Positions 45,926-57,856 of a DNA stretch of 64,000 nt are shown one piece after another; the first letter of the stretch is position 1; every line of letters starts with the position of its first letter. The translations under genes and the position numbers were made by a program. The DNA comes from Doryteuthis pealeii (Eukaryota; Mollusca; Cephalopoda; Myopsida; Loliginidae). The stretch lies in NCBI GenBank assembly GCA_023376005.1, contig CM042138.1, positions 91,667,776 to 91,731,775 of the forward strand, in the 5' to 3' direction. The notes below the pieces were generated by a model, which did not search any database, was not told where the DNA came from, and saw only the letters and a program-made list of their open reading frames with translations.

Positions 45926-46430
45926 ATATATATATATATATATAGATAGCATCCCACAATACCGAAGGGGAAATAGTTCTACAATAAGTTTCTTTAAAGA
46001 TCTCAATGCAGGAAGGAAGAGAGACACAGACTTCTGTGGAGAGAGATAGATAGATAGAAAGAGAAAGAGACCTCCGATATTACAAAATATAATATCTAAA
46101 CAGATGTTAACTTGGTCCCAGGATGGAACTTGTTAAAAGTACTAAATTATACTATTTCAAAAGAATTAGGAATCGTGGTTCAGATGAAGTTTTCTATGAA
46201 ATTTGATAAAGAAAAAAAATTCCTCCCAAATTACAGAAGGAAAAATAGTGCAGAAAAATAAAACTGTATCTATTTTTTTGTTTTGATGTTCATTGCTAAT
46301 TTGTTTAGCAGAGTAAAAACAAATTATATTTTGGAAATCAATCCATAAAATAATCTAAAAACAAAAAAAGAGGATGGGTAACGATGTCAGTCTGAATGTT
46401 CTAACTTTCGAAAATCGGAATTACGACGAG
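45460..46430. other. Non-coding stretch with microsatellites
   Basis: (ATCT)n/(CT)n/(TA)n at 45859-45945; a complementary (GATA/GA) run at 46040-46070. An antisense open frame at 45459-45770 has no recognised motif. Confidence 0.5.
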
Positions 46431-46434
46431 ATTT

Positions 46435-46822
46435 TGTTGGTTGGTTGGATTTCACGGCATGTCAATACTTGTTGGGTTATTTTATGCCAAATAAGTTTTG
46501 TTTCATCCATTTTTGATGGTACTCATTTTTTAAAACTCAATCGTTTTAATACATTTTAAACACATATTTTTCTATTTAACATAACAGATACTACTACTCT
46601 GATTTAGAGTGGATCCGGGGGTAATGAAAGGCTATTCCACATTCCCCAGAGTTCCAGTGCTAGACCTTTACCATCAGATAGTTTAACGTCATACCCTCAG
46701 CCACCACTTTCTAGCACATGCATCATAATAAGGGTTGGGGGCTTGTCATAAGGGTGGGGAAATTATATAGGTACTAGGGCTTGACCTGACCAGCCGATTG
46801 ATCAGAGGGGTTCTCTCTGGGA
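46435..46822 (-). mobile_element. Retroposon family B, partial
   Basis: Tail complement ttggttggttggatttcacg, 'gcatgtcaatacttgttggg', middle blocks, ending at 'cagccgattgatcagagggg'. Confidence 0.75.
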
Positions 46823-46957
46823 TGAGAAAGAAAATTAGATTACCTTATGATACTTTACTTGGATTGCCGTTACTTTACTGTGACGAATGAAAACAAAACT
46901 GTATGTACTGGAAATATACCGGCGCTTTCATTTAATTCTTAGTGAAATTTATTTTAA

Positions 46958-47985
46958 CTAGCAAATATATGCACGCTCTGGGTGCAAGTATTTAAGTTTT
47001 AATGTAATAAAATATATGAAATTAGAAAGACTAATGAAACTAAATAAGAATACAGATAAAAAGATTCGAAACAGAGGGGGTATAATACTTTGCACTGGGA
47101 CACGGTCTCAATGTATGTATGGGAACGATGCTCCGGCTAAGAACTACAGTCGTTGTGTTGGATGATACAATACTATAGGGCCCTGACGGAAAGCTGTTTT
47201 TGTCCCTGTTCCAACACGGCTGAAATACGATACCCAAAAGCTGTCAACGGGGTCAAACAAAACAAATAGGAACGCTTTCTGATAATTATACACAAGATAT
47301 ATACATTTATTGTTTTTTTATATACAATGCTTTATATTCTTGTATAATGTCAGAAGAGCGAGGTGATTTTCTTTGTTAGTTGACTGGCGATCTACAACTA
47401 ATGGATAGCTTTTTAACTTGGTTTGTTACCGAGTGGCAGGACGTCAGAGAGCAGTATGGACGGCGACAAGGGATCAGAGGGGTATAATCGAAAAATAGAA
47501 CTTAAACTTACTCTTTCATCACCCCCGTTTGTCATTGCTATATTTTCCTAATTTAACTATTTAGTTAAATTAGGAAGTAAAGAATAAAATTAGAGTTATT
47601 TCTTCTTGTTAATGGATTTCTTTTAAGATTTATCCACGAGAACTTTGGCTCATATTCATTAAGATAAAAACAAACAATTAATAATCAATAATACTATGCA
47701 TACATTTATTAAAATAACATTTTTAATATCAATATGCAAATTAGCCTTCCCGTTCCCACTGTAAACCGTTATTGTGTTGTATATATAAATACAAGTGCAT
47801 GTTATTAGTAGGTACATATGGTCAACTGTATTAATAATATAAAACAATTTTATTAATAATTTGATGTTTAAACAAAAATAAAAATCATGGAGAATGTGAC
47901 GTAAATAAAAAAGAGAATTGTGTCTTGAGTTGTGATATAGTTTCGGTTACAGACAGAAAAAGACACCATCTCCATTATAATAAGA
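46958..47985 (-). mobile_element. Non-autonomous Helitron, subfamily 1, with nested insertion
   Basis: Minus strand from TCTTATTATAATGGAGATGG to the hairpin (tgcacccagagcgtgca, one arm changed) and CTAG at 46958-46961. The Helitron parts add up to about 640 bp; the remainder is the insertion at 47087-47475. Confidence 0.85.
47087..47475. mobile_element. Unidentified 389 bp insertion in a Helitron
   Basis: Flanked by agagggggtataat (47073-47086) and agaggggtataat (47476-47488), a 13-14 bp duplication differing by one G. The target sequence is continuous in the uninterrupted Helitron at 51377-52005. The insert is higher in GC than its host and has no coding signal, tRNA-like head or TG...CA ends. 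Confidence 0.75.
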
Positions 47986-48548
47986 TATTTTATAGGATGG
48001 ATCTGAACGACGATGCAACTTGAAGTTAAATTGAAAAATTATTTAGAAAATAGAAAATAAATCTGTCTTCTTTTTCAATTTGAAGAAAGAAACATCTTTG
48101 AAAATTGACTTTTAAGTGTAATATATATCTCGAGGCAGCATTCATAATTTAGAGATTTTTAGTTTTCTTTCAAATGTTTGTAAAACCCATCCTAACATAG
48201 GGAGCAAAAAAGGATGATTTCATATTTGAAATATTAAATTATTTTACTCCGAGCAAAGAAGTCCCAGAAAATAAATATTTATTGAAACAAATTTAAAACG
48301 TTTGAATTAATAAAAGCAAGTATATGTCTTTTTTTTATGCTTGCACCGAGACTGGGATTCATTGATGCTGATTGATATGGGCACCAGCATTCGCCTCCAG
48401 CCTCTCAAGCCGTTCGGGAATTAAAATTAAATTAGAGTTAAACGTCCAGACATCTTTATAGGGCTTCGAATTTCGAAACAAAATAATCAATCTAAAAAGA
48501 AAAACAACACAACAAGAAACAAACATTAGAGAATTGAGAAAAATGTAT

Positions 48549-48550
<2 letters not shown>
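47986..48550. other. Non-coding stretch, nothing recognised
   Basis: No coding signal. Short higher-GC patch at 48360-48410. Confidence 0.4.
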
Positions 48551-48636
<86 letters not shown>

Positions 48637-48738
48637 CTACTAATATTATTATTAGAGGCAAAATAACAGGTCTACCTTGGTTTCAATCAAATTGAAATGA
48701 TTATTCAAGAGTTAGAATTAAAGCGGTAATTGGATATT

Positions 48739-48784
<46 letters not shown>

Positions 48785-48790
48785 TATAAT
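48551..48790. repeat. (CA)n-(TA)n and (TA)n microsatellites
   Basis: 48551-48632 is CA then TA; 48739-48790 is TA with slips. Unrecognised DNA lies between. Confidence 0.9.
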
Positions 48791-49590
48791 ATAATGAATG
48801 CACTATTTTGTTTGTACGTGTGCATGAAAATGCGTGTAGACTGTGACGTTATGACCGTATCCACGCGCGTTTGTGCGTATGAATGACGGTATCTACATGC
48901 GTATGTGCGTATGAAAGAGCGTATTTGTGTTTGGTGGCCATAGTGATGCATAATATTTCGTGTTGGAGGTAATATAACTTATTTATTCATTTGTTATTAT
49001 TATTATTATTATTATTTGTTTATTTATTTATTTATATTTAATTTTATTAAATTTATTTTTTTAAATTCTTTCATATTTACTTTTCCCGTATGTGTGTGTG
49101 TTCGGTATAAAAAGGCTAAAATAGTTAAATCCATGAATATCTAGAGTAAATCTTATTAGTTAACAACTAGTGTGCAATGGCTTGTGCGTTTGTGTGTGTG
49201 GGGGATTGGTGGGCTATAGATGTGGGTGCGTGTTTCGCATTAGTCTTCTTGTAGTTTTGTTTCATTAATAATTCTCCATTGTGCATGTGGGTATGTGTTT
49301 CGTGCGTGTGTGCATATACAGCTACGTGTACGCGTTGGTTGTGGGTTTATTGTATTATGAACGCTGCGCCGAATTCGGTCCTGTTATTGATCCCTGAAAG
49401 TAATCAAGCTATTAGCAAGGCCTCCTTAAATCGGAGGTACCCAGATTTCTCTCCCATGCCTCTATATTGACTGTTATATTTCTCTCTGTGTTGTTGCATT
49501 TAATTAAGTGTTTACCGAATGTGGATACTTGTGTGTGCAAGTGTACTTTGACTCTAATGTGTAGTTGTCTAGTGGTGCTACCTATATAGA
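48791..49590. other. Non-coding stretch with degenerate GT-rich tandem phrases
   Basis: 48830-48930 repeats 'cgtatctacatgcgtatgtg'-like phrases three times (a diverged ~35 bp minisatellite). (ATT)n at 48995-49015. No gene recognised. Confidence 0.5.
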
Positions 49591-49596
<6 letters not shown>

Positions 49597-49645
<49 letters not shown>

Positions 49646-49774
49646 GTGTGTCTGTGTGTGTGTGTGTGTGTGTGTTAGATCTCAATGCACGAAAAGGCAA
49701 AGCAATATCTTAATATATTTCCAGCATGAGATAACATTATCAAACAGTGCAAAATTACGGCCCAATGTTTACCT

Positions 49775-49834
<60 letters not shown>
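49597..49834. repeat. (TA)n-(TG)n and (TA)n microsatellites
   Basis: 49597-49675 is TA then TG; 49779-49834 is pure TA. Confidence 0.95.
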
Positions 49835-49838
<4 letters not shown>

Positions 49839-50540
49839 GGACGGGATGTTATATTAATCAGCATCTGATGTGAGGTTTTAGTTCTAAAGCTCTGAGGATT
49901 TTAGACTATCCATTCATTGCCGTTATTCCCAGCTCCTTTGTGGTTCGAACGTACCATGTACGGGCCAAATAAATGTTTAAACATTATTTATACTAGATAT
50001 AAATATGTCATATCTCATAATTATGTGCAGACAAATGATTATAGACGAGTAAAAAGTGATATTATACTTTTCACATCGGGAGAGACATAACCCCCCCCTT
50101 CTGCTCCCCCGCCCACATCCCTCCCAGCAGCAAACAACATGCAATGAACGAAATTGCGGGAAAAATAAGAAAAACATTTCCTAGAAGTTTAATGTGACGA
50201 GAGTGACTTTCAGGACTTTCTATTGTAAAAAACAAAATCTCGTAAATCTGACATATAATCAGCTCGTTTGGCGCGATAAAGTGTTGGAAAAAACAAAACA
50301 ATTTATATGTTGACGAGAAAATTATGGCTTTCCTTCGACTTGGTAAACTGTATTGAAAATATATTACAATTTCGACTTGAATATCTTCCTATTTACTGAC
50401 AAATATATCTTTATTGCAATTGATACACTGGAAACGCCTTTTCAGATTCTTTTTTTTTACATAAATATGCAATTTTTCTATCAGATTTTATCGAATCATT
50501 TTTAATTGCTTTTTTTATGAATGACATAATCTTAGTAACC
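49835..50540. other. Non-coding stretch, nothing recognised
   Basis: No coding signal or repeat copy seen. Confidence 0.5.
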
Positions 50541-50542
50541 TA

Positions 50543-51043
50543 CTAGGTAGGTCAGAAAGGTTCCAAGTTGATCGCATTCTTCGATTTGAGGAGCATCGTT
50601 TACTGTGAGTACTTACCACAGGGCCAGACGATCAACCCGCATAGGCCTAAAAAGAGATACTGCGGCGTTTGCTTCGTTCAGTGCACGAGAAGAGGCGAGA
50701 GAAGTGACAGGACAACTTGTGGGTGCTTCACCATGACAACACACCTACCCACACTGTCCTGAGTATCCGAGAGTTTCTGACCCAGAAGAACATCACTGTA
50801 CTGGAGCAACTTCCCTACTCACCCGACCTGGCTCCATGTAATTTTTTCCTCTTCCCCAAGCTCAACGGGATCATCAAGGAACCTGTTTTGAGGATGTGCA
50901 TGACATAAAAAAGGCCCTGACTAGAGAGCTACGGAAAATCCCGGAAGAATCCTCCCAGATTGTAGTGGTTTCTTAAGAGCTGCTTTTTACAAACGATCCT
51001 ATCGAATACGAATAATTTTTTTAAACATATCTATCCGACCCAT
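50543..51043 (+). pseudogene. Internally deleted mariner element
   Basis: The ends TAGGTAGGTCAGAAAGGTT and (reversed) TGGGTCGGATAGATATGTT match at 13 of 19 positions, as inverted repeats should. Inside, plus-strand frames give EYLPQGQTIN, then LHHDNTPTH, FLTQKNITVLEQLPYSPDLA and PCNFFLFPKLNGIIK. These are mariner transposase signatures: HDN holds the second catalytic Asp, and SPDLAPxD the third. Here the third Asp is Asn. Most of the N-terminal half, including the DNA-binding domain and first Asp, is deleted; stops and frameshifts occur. A full element is about 1.3 kb. Confidence 0.9.
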
Positions 51044-51051
51044 TGATATAC

Positions 51052-51190
51052 AAAGTACCACAATTCCGGCTCGGTGGACCTAGGAGTAATGGCATTGACA
51101 GCTTACTTCATACTCCCCAGATCGCAAAAACTGGAACTGCAACATTAAATGCAGTTTAGAGTTATACCCAAAACAAACCAAGGGGATGCC
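51052..51190 (-). mobile_element. Family-B middle fragment
   Basis: 'ggtggacctaggagtaatgg' and 'tactccccagatcgcaaaaa' match the middle of family B. It starts 10 bp after the mariner end, so the mariner may have landed in a B copy. Confidence 0.6.
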
Positions 51191-51376
51191 TTACCCCTAA
51201 TTTACTACTACAATGTAATTTAATTTTTTCTCCCTTAAATACTGACCACATGCTAAGCCTATTCACCTCCCCTTCCTTTCTTCTAACAATTTTAACAAAA
51301 GTAATTCTCCCATAGGCTTAAAACGTCTGTAGAATAATACAAGGCAATTTGACTTTTGTTTGCTCTGTTAAAGTAA

Positions 51377-52005
51377 CTAGCAAATATATGCACCCTCCGG
51401 GTGCAAGTATTTAAGTTTTAATGTAATGAAATATCGTATTAAATTAGAAACGCTAATGAAACTAAATAAGAATGCAGATAAAAAGATTTGAAACAGAGGA
51501 GAGTATAATCAAAAAATAGAACAACTGAAATTTACTCTTCCATTACTCTCATCTTTCATTGTTATTTTTTATAATTTAAATATTTAGTTAAAAGAGGAAG
51601 TAAAGAATAAAATGACAGTTATGTTTTCTTGTTAATGGATTTCATTTAAGATTTATTGAAGAGATTTTTGCTTATATTCATTAAAATAAAACCAAACAGT
51701 TAGAAATCAATAATACTAAGCATATATTTATTAAAATTACATTTTTAATATCAATATGCAAATTAGCCTTTCCGTTCACACTGTAAACCGCTATTTTGTT
51801 GTATATATAAATACAATTGCATGTTATTAGACTGTAGATATGGTTAACAGTATAAATAATGTAAAACAATTTTATTAATAATTGAGGTTTAAATAAAAAT
51901 ACAATCATGGAAAATGTGATGTCAATAACTAAGGGAATAGTGATATGAGTAGTAATATAGTTTCGGTTACAGACAGAAAAGCACACAATCTCCATTATAA
52001 TAAGA
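51377..52005 (-). mobile_element. Non-autonomous Helitron, subfamily 1, cleanest copy
   Basis: Minus strand: 5' TCTTATTATAATGGAGATTG; 3' hairpin GCACCCGGAGGGTGC (perfect), ATATATTTG, CTAG. 629 bp, uninterrupted. It serves as the reference for the family in this window. An open frame of 125 codons inside is AT-rich and without domains. Confidence 0.9.
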
Positions 52006-52541
52006 GATGTCATTTCAGTTTCAGTAAGTAACTTTTTCAAGTGTAATATAATGGACAAAATGAAAATTTAATCGTCTTTAACTATGCTGTTTAATTACAA
52101 TGTATTTTACAGTCAGAGTATTCTGTGCTCTGTCGACTGGTTGGACCAATCATCATGAAAGATTTTTAAAAATCCAAACATTTTAATTGAGATTGATTTC
52201 GAATCAGCCATAATGAATATCAGGGGACAAAACAATCAATAATAATTTTCAAAGATGACATTTTTCATAGAAACAAAGAAAAATAATTAATTGGTTAATT
52301 ATATAATCGGTTTTGAAAAAAAACAAACTTAGTGATTGTGAAATAAATTTTCGTGACTGTTTGTTGACTGTCTATTTAGTTAAAATGTCAATTGGATATT
52401 GAAATCATTCGTCTTTTCATATATTTGATGGCAATTATTTTAAATTAAATAATCTCCTGGGACAGATGAAGTCTTGAAGAGAAGAAGAAAAGATTTCATA
52501 ATGTTATCCACGATGACAAAAGTATGTTCATAAGACTAAAA

Positions 52542-52543
<2 letters not shown>
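52006..52543. other. AT-rich non-coding stretch, nothing recognised
   Basis: No coding signal. Confidence 0.5.
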
Positions 52544-52574
<31 letters not shown>

Positions 52575-52632
52575 TATATACATATATATAATATATAGTA
52601 TAACATATATATATATACATATATATATACAT

Positions 52633-52714
<82 letters not shown>

Positions 52715-52772
52715 CATACATATATACATATATATATATACATATATATATATGATGTACATATATATATTC

Positions 52773-52803
<31 letters not shown>

Positions 52804-52805
52804 AT
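52544..52805. repeat. (TA)n with interspersed TACATA motifs
   Basis: About 260 bp of TA with regularly scattered TACATA and GTATA interruptions. Confidence 0.95.
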
Positions 52806-53284
52806 CAGTGGTGGAATCCGACTGACTGTTTCAGCATTAACTTACCCCAAACAGATGCAGTTTGTTTTAATGACATATCAACGTTCGTGGGTTATATAAT
52901 GCCTTATAGATTGAAGACCGGCAGTCCTGTTATTCAATCCCAGGGCTGGGTGATAAGGGCTTTCATACATTCCCAACTGTATTAGTCCGAAAGTAAAAGT
53001 AATAGCAGAACTGGAGATATAACTTGCTTACTACTACATTACAGACCTGCTCGTTAACCATTACATCATGGTGGCATGGCGCTTTTTGTTTCTTGTCACA
53101 AGAAACAAAAATCTGCGCTAAACACATCACCGCTACCCCCGCTAGTTTTTTTTCCTTTGTTCTTCTCATTTGAATTCATAAATTTATTTATTTAGAGCAA
53201 TAGATAAATTAATGAAGAAAAAATAAAAAAAACAGAACAAATAAAAACCTAAATGAAACCTTTTTAGTATATAAATACATATAC
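52806..53284. other. Non-coding stretch with short SINE-like piece
   Basis: 52868-52900 has 'tgacatatcaacgttcgtgg' resembling the B tail. 53085-53108 is a small palindrome around cttgtcacaag. Confidence 0.4.
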
Positions 53285-53517
53285 AAACTATCAAAAAGGT
53301 ATAGAGATTTTTTTAGTTTTTGACACATCTTGTATTCTAAAAAATAACGTTCCATTCATGGATTTTTTACAAATACACGGTGTGTCCAAAAAGTGAGATT
53401 TAAAGCTGTATTTACCGAGATAGAAATGAAGAATGAACGGAACGTTTTTTTTTGTTTTTTTCTTTCATGTCATAAAGTACAAGAAATCTTGATACTTTTT
53501 TGACACATCTTGTATAA
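53285..53517. mobile_element. Mariner-like MITE, ~230 bp
   Basis: Its left portion has 'tatcaaaaaggtatagagat' and 'tttttgacacatcttgt'; its right end has 'aagtacaagaaatcttgata' and 'ttttttgacacatcttgta'. Middle 'aacgttccattcatgg' and 'gaatgaacggaacgtt' are also inverted. Related to 1553-1665 and the array at 42891. Confidence 0.65.
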
Positions 53518-53750
53518 ACACACTTTTATAATATTTTACAGTCTTCATCTTAAGTATAGTGTTTCTTGTCTTTGCTTTCATTAATTCCGAAATTCTTCCA
53601 GATATTTCTTGAAACTTTTTAAAACATCAGGAGATACTTCCATAATATTCTTTAGCTGAGTTTGGTTATACGTTTCCATTGAATAATTTCAACCTTTTAC
53701 GAAAAAATTCAATTAAAACTAAATTTTAGACTCTTTTATACATTTGTAAT

Positions 53751-54002
53751 GGGTCCTGTTTAGCTCAGTCAGTAGAGCATCCAATAAGGTTCCGAGTTCA
53801 GTGCCAGCCCTCACTAAATCAGCACCTGACTAGCACGGCTTTGATCTCTGCAGTGAAGTGGGGAGCTGATGGTAGGTGTAACGCTCCATCCCAGACTCAA
53901 AAACAATCTCCCTGGTCTAGTGCTAGTGGGAAGGGGATAGTCTCCCTGGCTGCCCGGTTGATACCGACAATAGTCCATAGACCGGTGACTTATAAATTTG
54001 TA
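53751..54002 (+). mobile_element. tRNA-derived SINE family T1
   Basis: Head gtcctgtttagctcagtcag and B-box region GGTTCCGAGTTCAGTGCC, body gcagtgaagtggggagctga, end gttgataccgacaatag. Confidence 0.8.
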
Positions 54003-54404
54003 CTAAGAAAATTTGACCTATTATTTCTATCGTGCACTTCATGCAGCAACGTTAATGAAATTCATTCTTTGTCAAGTCTCGAGTCTGATTTCTTGTCATT
54101 CATTTTCATTTCATTTCTTCGAATGTCGAATTCATTGATAGTCACAGATTCTTTCACCGTTCTACTTTGTCCGCTAATTTGCCAACTTTTCACAATAACA
54201 ATGTTAGTTAACTTTTTCAATTCCCTTTCTGATTTATTTTGAACATGATTTTAGTGGAACCGAAAAAATATTCGGTTTGATTTAATTTAAAAATTCAATT
54301 CAATTTAAACAAAACATTTTACTGAAATTGAAAACCACAAAACCATTCTGGATTGCAACTCATTGTGTTCGGAAGGCAAAATTAAAATACAGTACTGTTA
54401 TACT

Positions 54405-54690
54405 ATGCTGCGTGATATAATGGTTAGAGTCGTAGGAAATGGAATCGTCGACCTTAGTTCAAATCCTGGACGAGGCTGTTTGCATTTCACATAACCCTAA
54501 TACCCTTAAAGATATGAATCCAACTACGCTCATTCTAGCTATGGGTAAATAGTAAAGTTAACTGGAGATTTTATCCTTGGCTAGGTAACCAGTCTAGGAG
54601 AAGGCAAACTCTGAATTCATACCTGTTAAACCCGGCTTAAGAAATTGATATTGTGTTGCATCCTACCCGTGCACAGGGCTTGGTAAATAT
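54405..54690 (+). mobile_element. SINE family T2
   Basis: Head gctgcgtgatataatggtta, AGTCGTAGGAAATGGAATCG, B-box-like TAGTTCAAATCC, body and 3' end to cacagggcttggtaaatat. Confidence 0.8.
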
Positions 54691-54779
54691 AATACTACTT
54701 GAACCTATGCTAAAATCATAAACGATGTAAGTCTTTTTTGAGTGATGTTAACTTTCTCTGAAATCGATTAAATCCAACA

Positions 54780-55125
54780 TATAACCTGATTGATTAATTT
54801 TAACGGCATGTCAACCCATCACGTGTTATTTTATTCCCTGGGGTTGGTGAATCTGCACATATTTATATTTATATTTATATTGTGTATTATCCGAAGGGTA
54901 TTTTGAACACGGTTATATGATATTAAGTATCCCTATTCAATACAATTAATTTGCAAACAAATCTATTCGATCCCCTAATGGAACCAAAACGGATATTTCA
55001 ACTCCAGTGAGTATAGAACAAGGAGTAATGGTAACGAGGAAATACTCTAAATTCTCCATATATCCAGAACGCGAGTCTTAACAGCCGATCCAGTTTAATG
55101 AGATACACAAGTCACTGCTTGGTGG
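54780..55125 (-). mobile_element. Family-B copy, rearranged, minus part
   Basis: 'ttttaacggcatgtcaaccc' (tail complement) then 'aactccagtgagtatagaac' and 'aaggagtaatggtaacgagg'. It abuts a plus-strand B tail at 55180-55285. Confidence 0.6.
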
Positions 55126-55179
55126 TGGTGGTGGGGGGGGTCTTACTCCCCTAAATAAGAAAAAAATGTGTTTTAAAAA

Positions 55180-55285
55180 AAGAGAAAAAATTGAGTACCC
55201 ATGAAAAAATGAATACAAATTTTGTGTTTTCGGCATAATATAACCCAACAAGGGTTGGCATGGCGTAAAACCCATCCAACAATCT
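55180..55285 (+). mobile_element. Family-B tail, opposite orientation
   Basis: 'aattgagtacccatgaaaaa', 'ggcataatataacccaacaa', 'gggttggcatggcgtaaaac' and 'ccatccaaca' form the 3' end of B on the plus strand. With 54780-55125 it makes an inverted pair. Confidence 0.7.
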
Positions 55286-55319
55286 ACATAGTATGCAGTC
55301 AGCGTATTCTAAGCCCCAC

Positions 55320-55655
55320 TGACATGGCAGAATATAATCAGAGCATAAAGGCGCTCGTAATGTCTCTTACATAATTTATATTCTAATGGGCACAGCGTCC
55401 GGGATTATGGCTCATGGGAAAATGTTCTTGGAAGATTTAGAAGAAGTGAACTAAAAGCTATCAAACCGGAACAACAAAAAACTCCAGCCAGACAGCTTTT
55501 AAAATAATATGGAGATTATCTGGAGAAGTTCCAGATAAAAAAAACAAAACAAGAAAGACTCTTCATATAGAAATTCAACAAAATGAATGTCATTTTGCGA
55601 AAAGAATTCCTGAAGAGTTGACTATAGGCTAATAAAAAAAAAAATTATCTGTATA
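55320..55655 (+). repeat. Dispersed repeat F, copy 1
   Basis: It matches 61005-61283: 'tctgggattatggc', 'ctccagccagacagctttta', 'aaataatatggagattat' and 'gttgactataggctaataaa'. Copy 1 continues without a break at attatctgta|tagacag, the point where a Helitron sits in copy 2. Confidence 0.75.
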
Positions 55656-55734
55656 GACAGAACCAAACTCAAACTACTTAATCCTAATAGATGTTTAGTG
55701 GATATGGAAAAAGCTAAGTTATATTGGAGACGAG

Positions 55735-55790
55735 GCTCTTCTATGCCCGTGGCATAGTGGATAACGGTGTAGTAAGCGAGTTCAAACTAC
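55735..55790 (+). mobile_element. tRNA-like SINE head fragment
   Basis: 'cccgtggcatagtggataac' has an A-box shape and 'gcgagttcaaactac' a B-box shape. A similar B-box piece (gtaagcgagttcgaacttca) occurs at 63898-63920. Confidence 0.5.
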
Positions 55791-56664
55791 AGTTACTACG
55801 TTATGGGTCTTTTGTCTTATGTGTGGACTCGTTTCTTTTTGCGCGAAACGTCCCTTTAACTCATCCGTGGAAACCCGTCTCGATTTAAAACAAGCCTGCA
55901 CTTTTTGTCAACAAATGTTTATTTTTGGTCATGACAAACCAAGTACTCGTTGACGCAGAGAGATATAGAAAGAAGGTTGCAATAACAGTCGCTTAAATTA
56001 GATACGCTAAGCTTGTCATTCGTGTGTCAGAGGTCAGCTTGGAGAGGAAAAAAGACTAAAAGAAAGGTGGGTTATTTTTCATAGGCTAATTCTAGCCTGC
56101 GTCGTGATGTCTGCCTTAATATACCTTCGTGTTATCCTCTAGTCCCCCCTTTCGACTATTCAACCCTCCTGTTATAATTTACCGATAATTAGCTGATTAT
56201 TGTCTTACGTAACGATAATCAGCTGATTACCTTCTTAGATCATATTTTAATTCCATTGTATATTGTCAAATTGCAGACTGAAACTTTTAGCCAAAACAAT
56301 CCGACATTCCTCTGGCCCGACATGTTTACAATTCTCCCGAAAATATTCAACCCCAGCAATTTCAACAAACATTCTAAACAAAACGCATTCCAAATAATTT
56401 CTTTCTTTCAAAATATTTTTCAAAGCATTTATTTCCTTCTTCTTTAATCACAACTTATTTTTACTAAAACTACTCTTTTTTCGAATCTTAATTATCCAAA
56501 TCCCACTAATAATGTAACACAGTGACGCTATTAGATTCACCTTCGGACTACCCTGAGGAAAGATATGTATTCTTTTATTCCCGAGTTATGAGTTAAATAG
56601 TATAACTACTGCTCTTTTATAAGCCACGAAGGTTGACTTGCCATTAATCAAAACACACCTTGTA
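55791..56664. other. Non-coding stretch, nothing firm
   Basis: 56185-56240 holds two close repeats of 'cgataattagctgattat' / 'cgataatcagctgattac', each with AGCT palindrome. Not assigned. Confidence 0.4.
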
Positions 56665-56790
56665 TTATTTAGATTATTTGGACTATTATCCTCATCTTTA
56701 TTGTTATATACACAACGTTACAACCGATGTGCCCTCCGGCCTGCTTCAGGTGTTTCTTGACGGAATCAAGAGCTTTTTATAAGGAGCCTT
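56665..56790 (-). repeat. Single arm of the 10.25 kb palindrome family
   Basis: 'attatttggactattatcct', 'tatatacacaacgtta' and 'tgtgccctccggcctgcttc' match 10252-10339. No mirrored partner. Confidence 0.6.
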
Positions 56791-57265
56791 CACGGAACTT
56801 CGAACCGAAACCATTCTTCAATTCACAGGAGTAGATTGTTCTCATTCCGTTAACTATGACCGGGTACAAGTGTTTAACTATGTTAAGTATTCTATGTTAT
56901 TATCTTCCTTGGCTAGAATTGAACCTGCAACCTATAGATGATTGTCACTTAAAACTGTATTAACTTAACCCTTATATCAGTTGCGTCATGTGTCCATTAT
57001 ACATTATCAAACCTCATCTGAAAAATGCAGACAGATAGAAAGTTTTATAATTCCCAATGTTTTATTCATATAAATTAAGACGGGGGTAATGTTATAGAAT
57101 AGAGCACGTTGTCTGCCGAGGTTTTCACTGACATTTCATTGATAAGTGGTATAATTATTTAATGATTATTATATGAAAAGAGGAGGGAATATTTAGTTAT
57201 TATCAGAATATGTTATTTAAAAGGAATTTTGTGATTTTATAGAATTAGTTTAGCTAAATAAAAAA

Positions 57266-57500
57266 GTAAAGTCATCGGGATGACTTAAAGTCGATATCAG
57301 CCAATCGGCGAGGGAGTCTATCCCCTTTTCACTAGTGCTAGATCAAGGAGATTGTTTTTGCATCTGAGGTGGGCGCCACACCTACCATCAGCACCTTACT
57401 TTACCCTACAGATCTCTGTGCTATTCATACACTGAGTAGGCGAGGGCAGGTATCGAACTTGTGGTTTCTAACCAAATGCTCTACCGACTGAGCTAAAGGG
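57266..57500 (-). mobile_element. tRNA-derived SINE family T1
   Basis: Minus-strand head cctttagctcagtcggtaga, B-box region, body and 3' end in ctgatatcgactttaagtca. Well preserved. Confidence 0.85.
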
Positions 57501-57856
57501 ATATATTATAAAAGCCTAAGCGTTGAGGTATGTATTAAAAGTAAAAATGGTACAACATTCAATGATCCGTTGTAATTTTCAATTGTGTATATTTATTAAC
57601 ATTTTTGCACCTTTAAAGTCGAAAGTGTAACCGTATATGATAGAATAAATATGTTCAGATATATGTTTAGATAAAAATCTGGACGTTTTACCTATATTTT
57701 TCTGTTGCAATTATATTAATGATTATTATAGAATCCATTGATGAAAAGTAATAAAATTGATACTTGTGCTCCCTGGATAATTTATGGTCTGAATATTTCA
57801 TGTATGATTTCTCAAATTGAACTTTATGATCGGGAGAGCGACTAGAGTCTCTAAAA

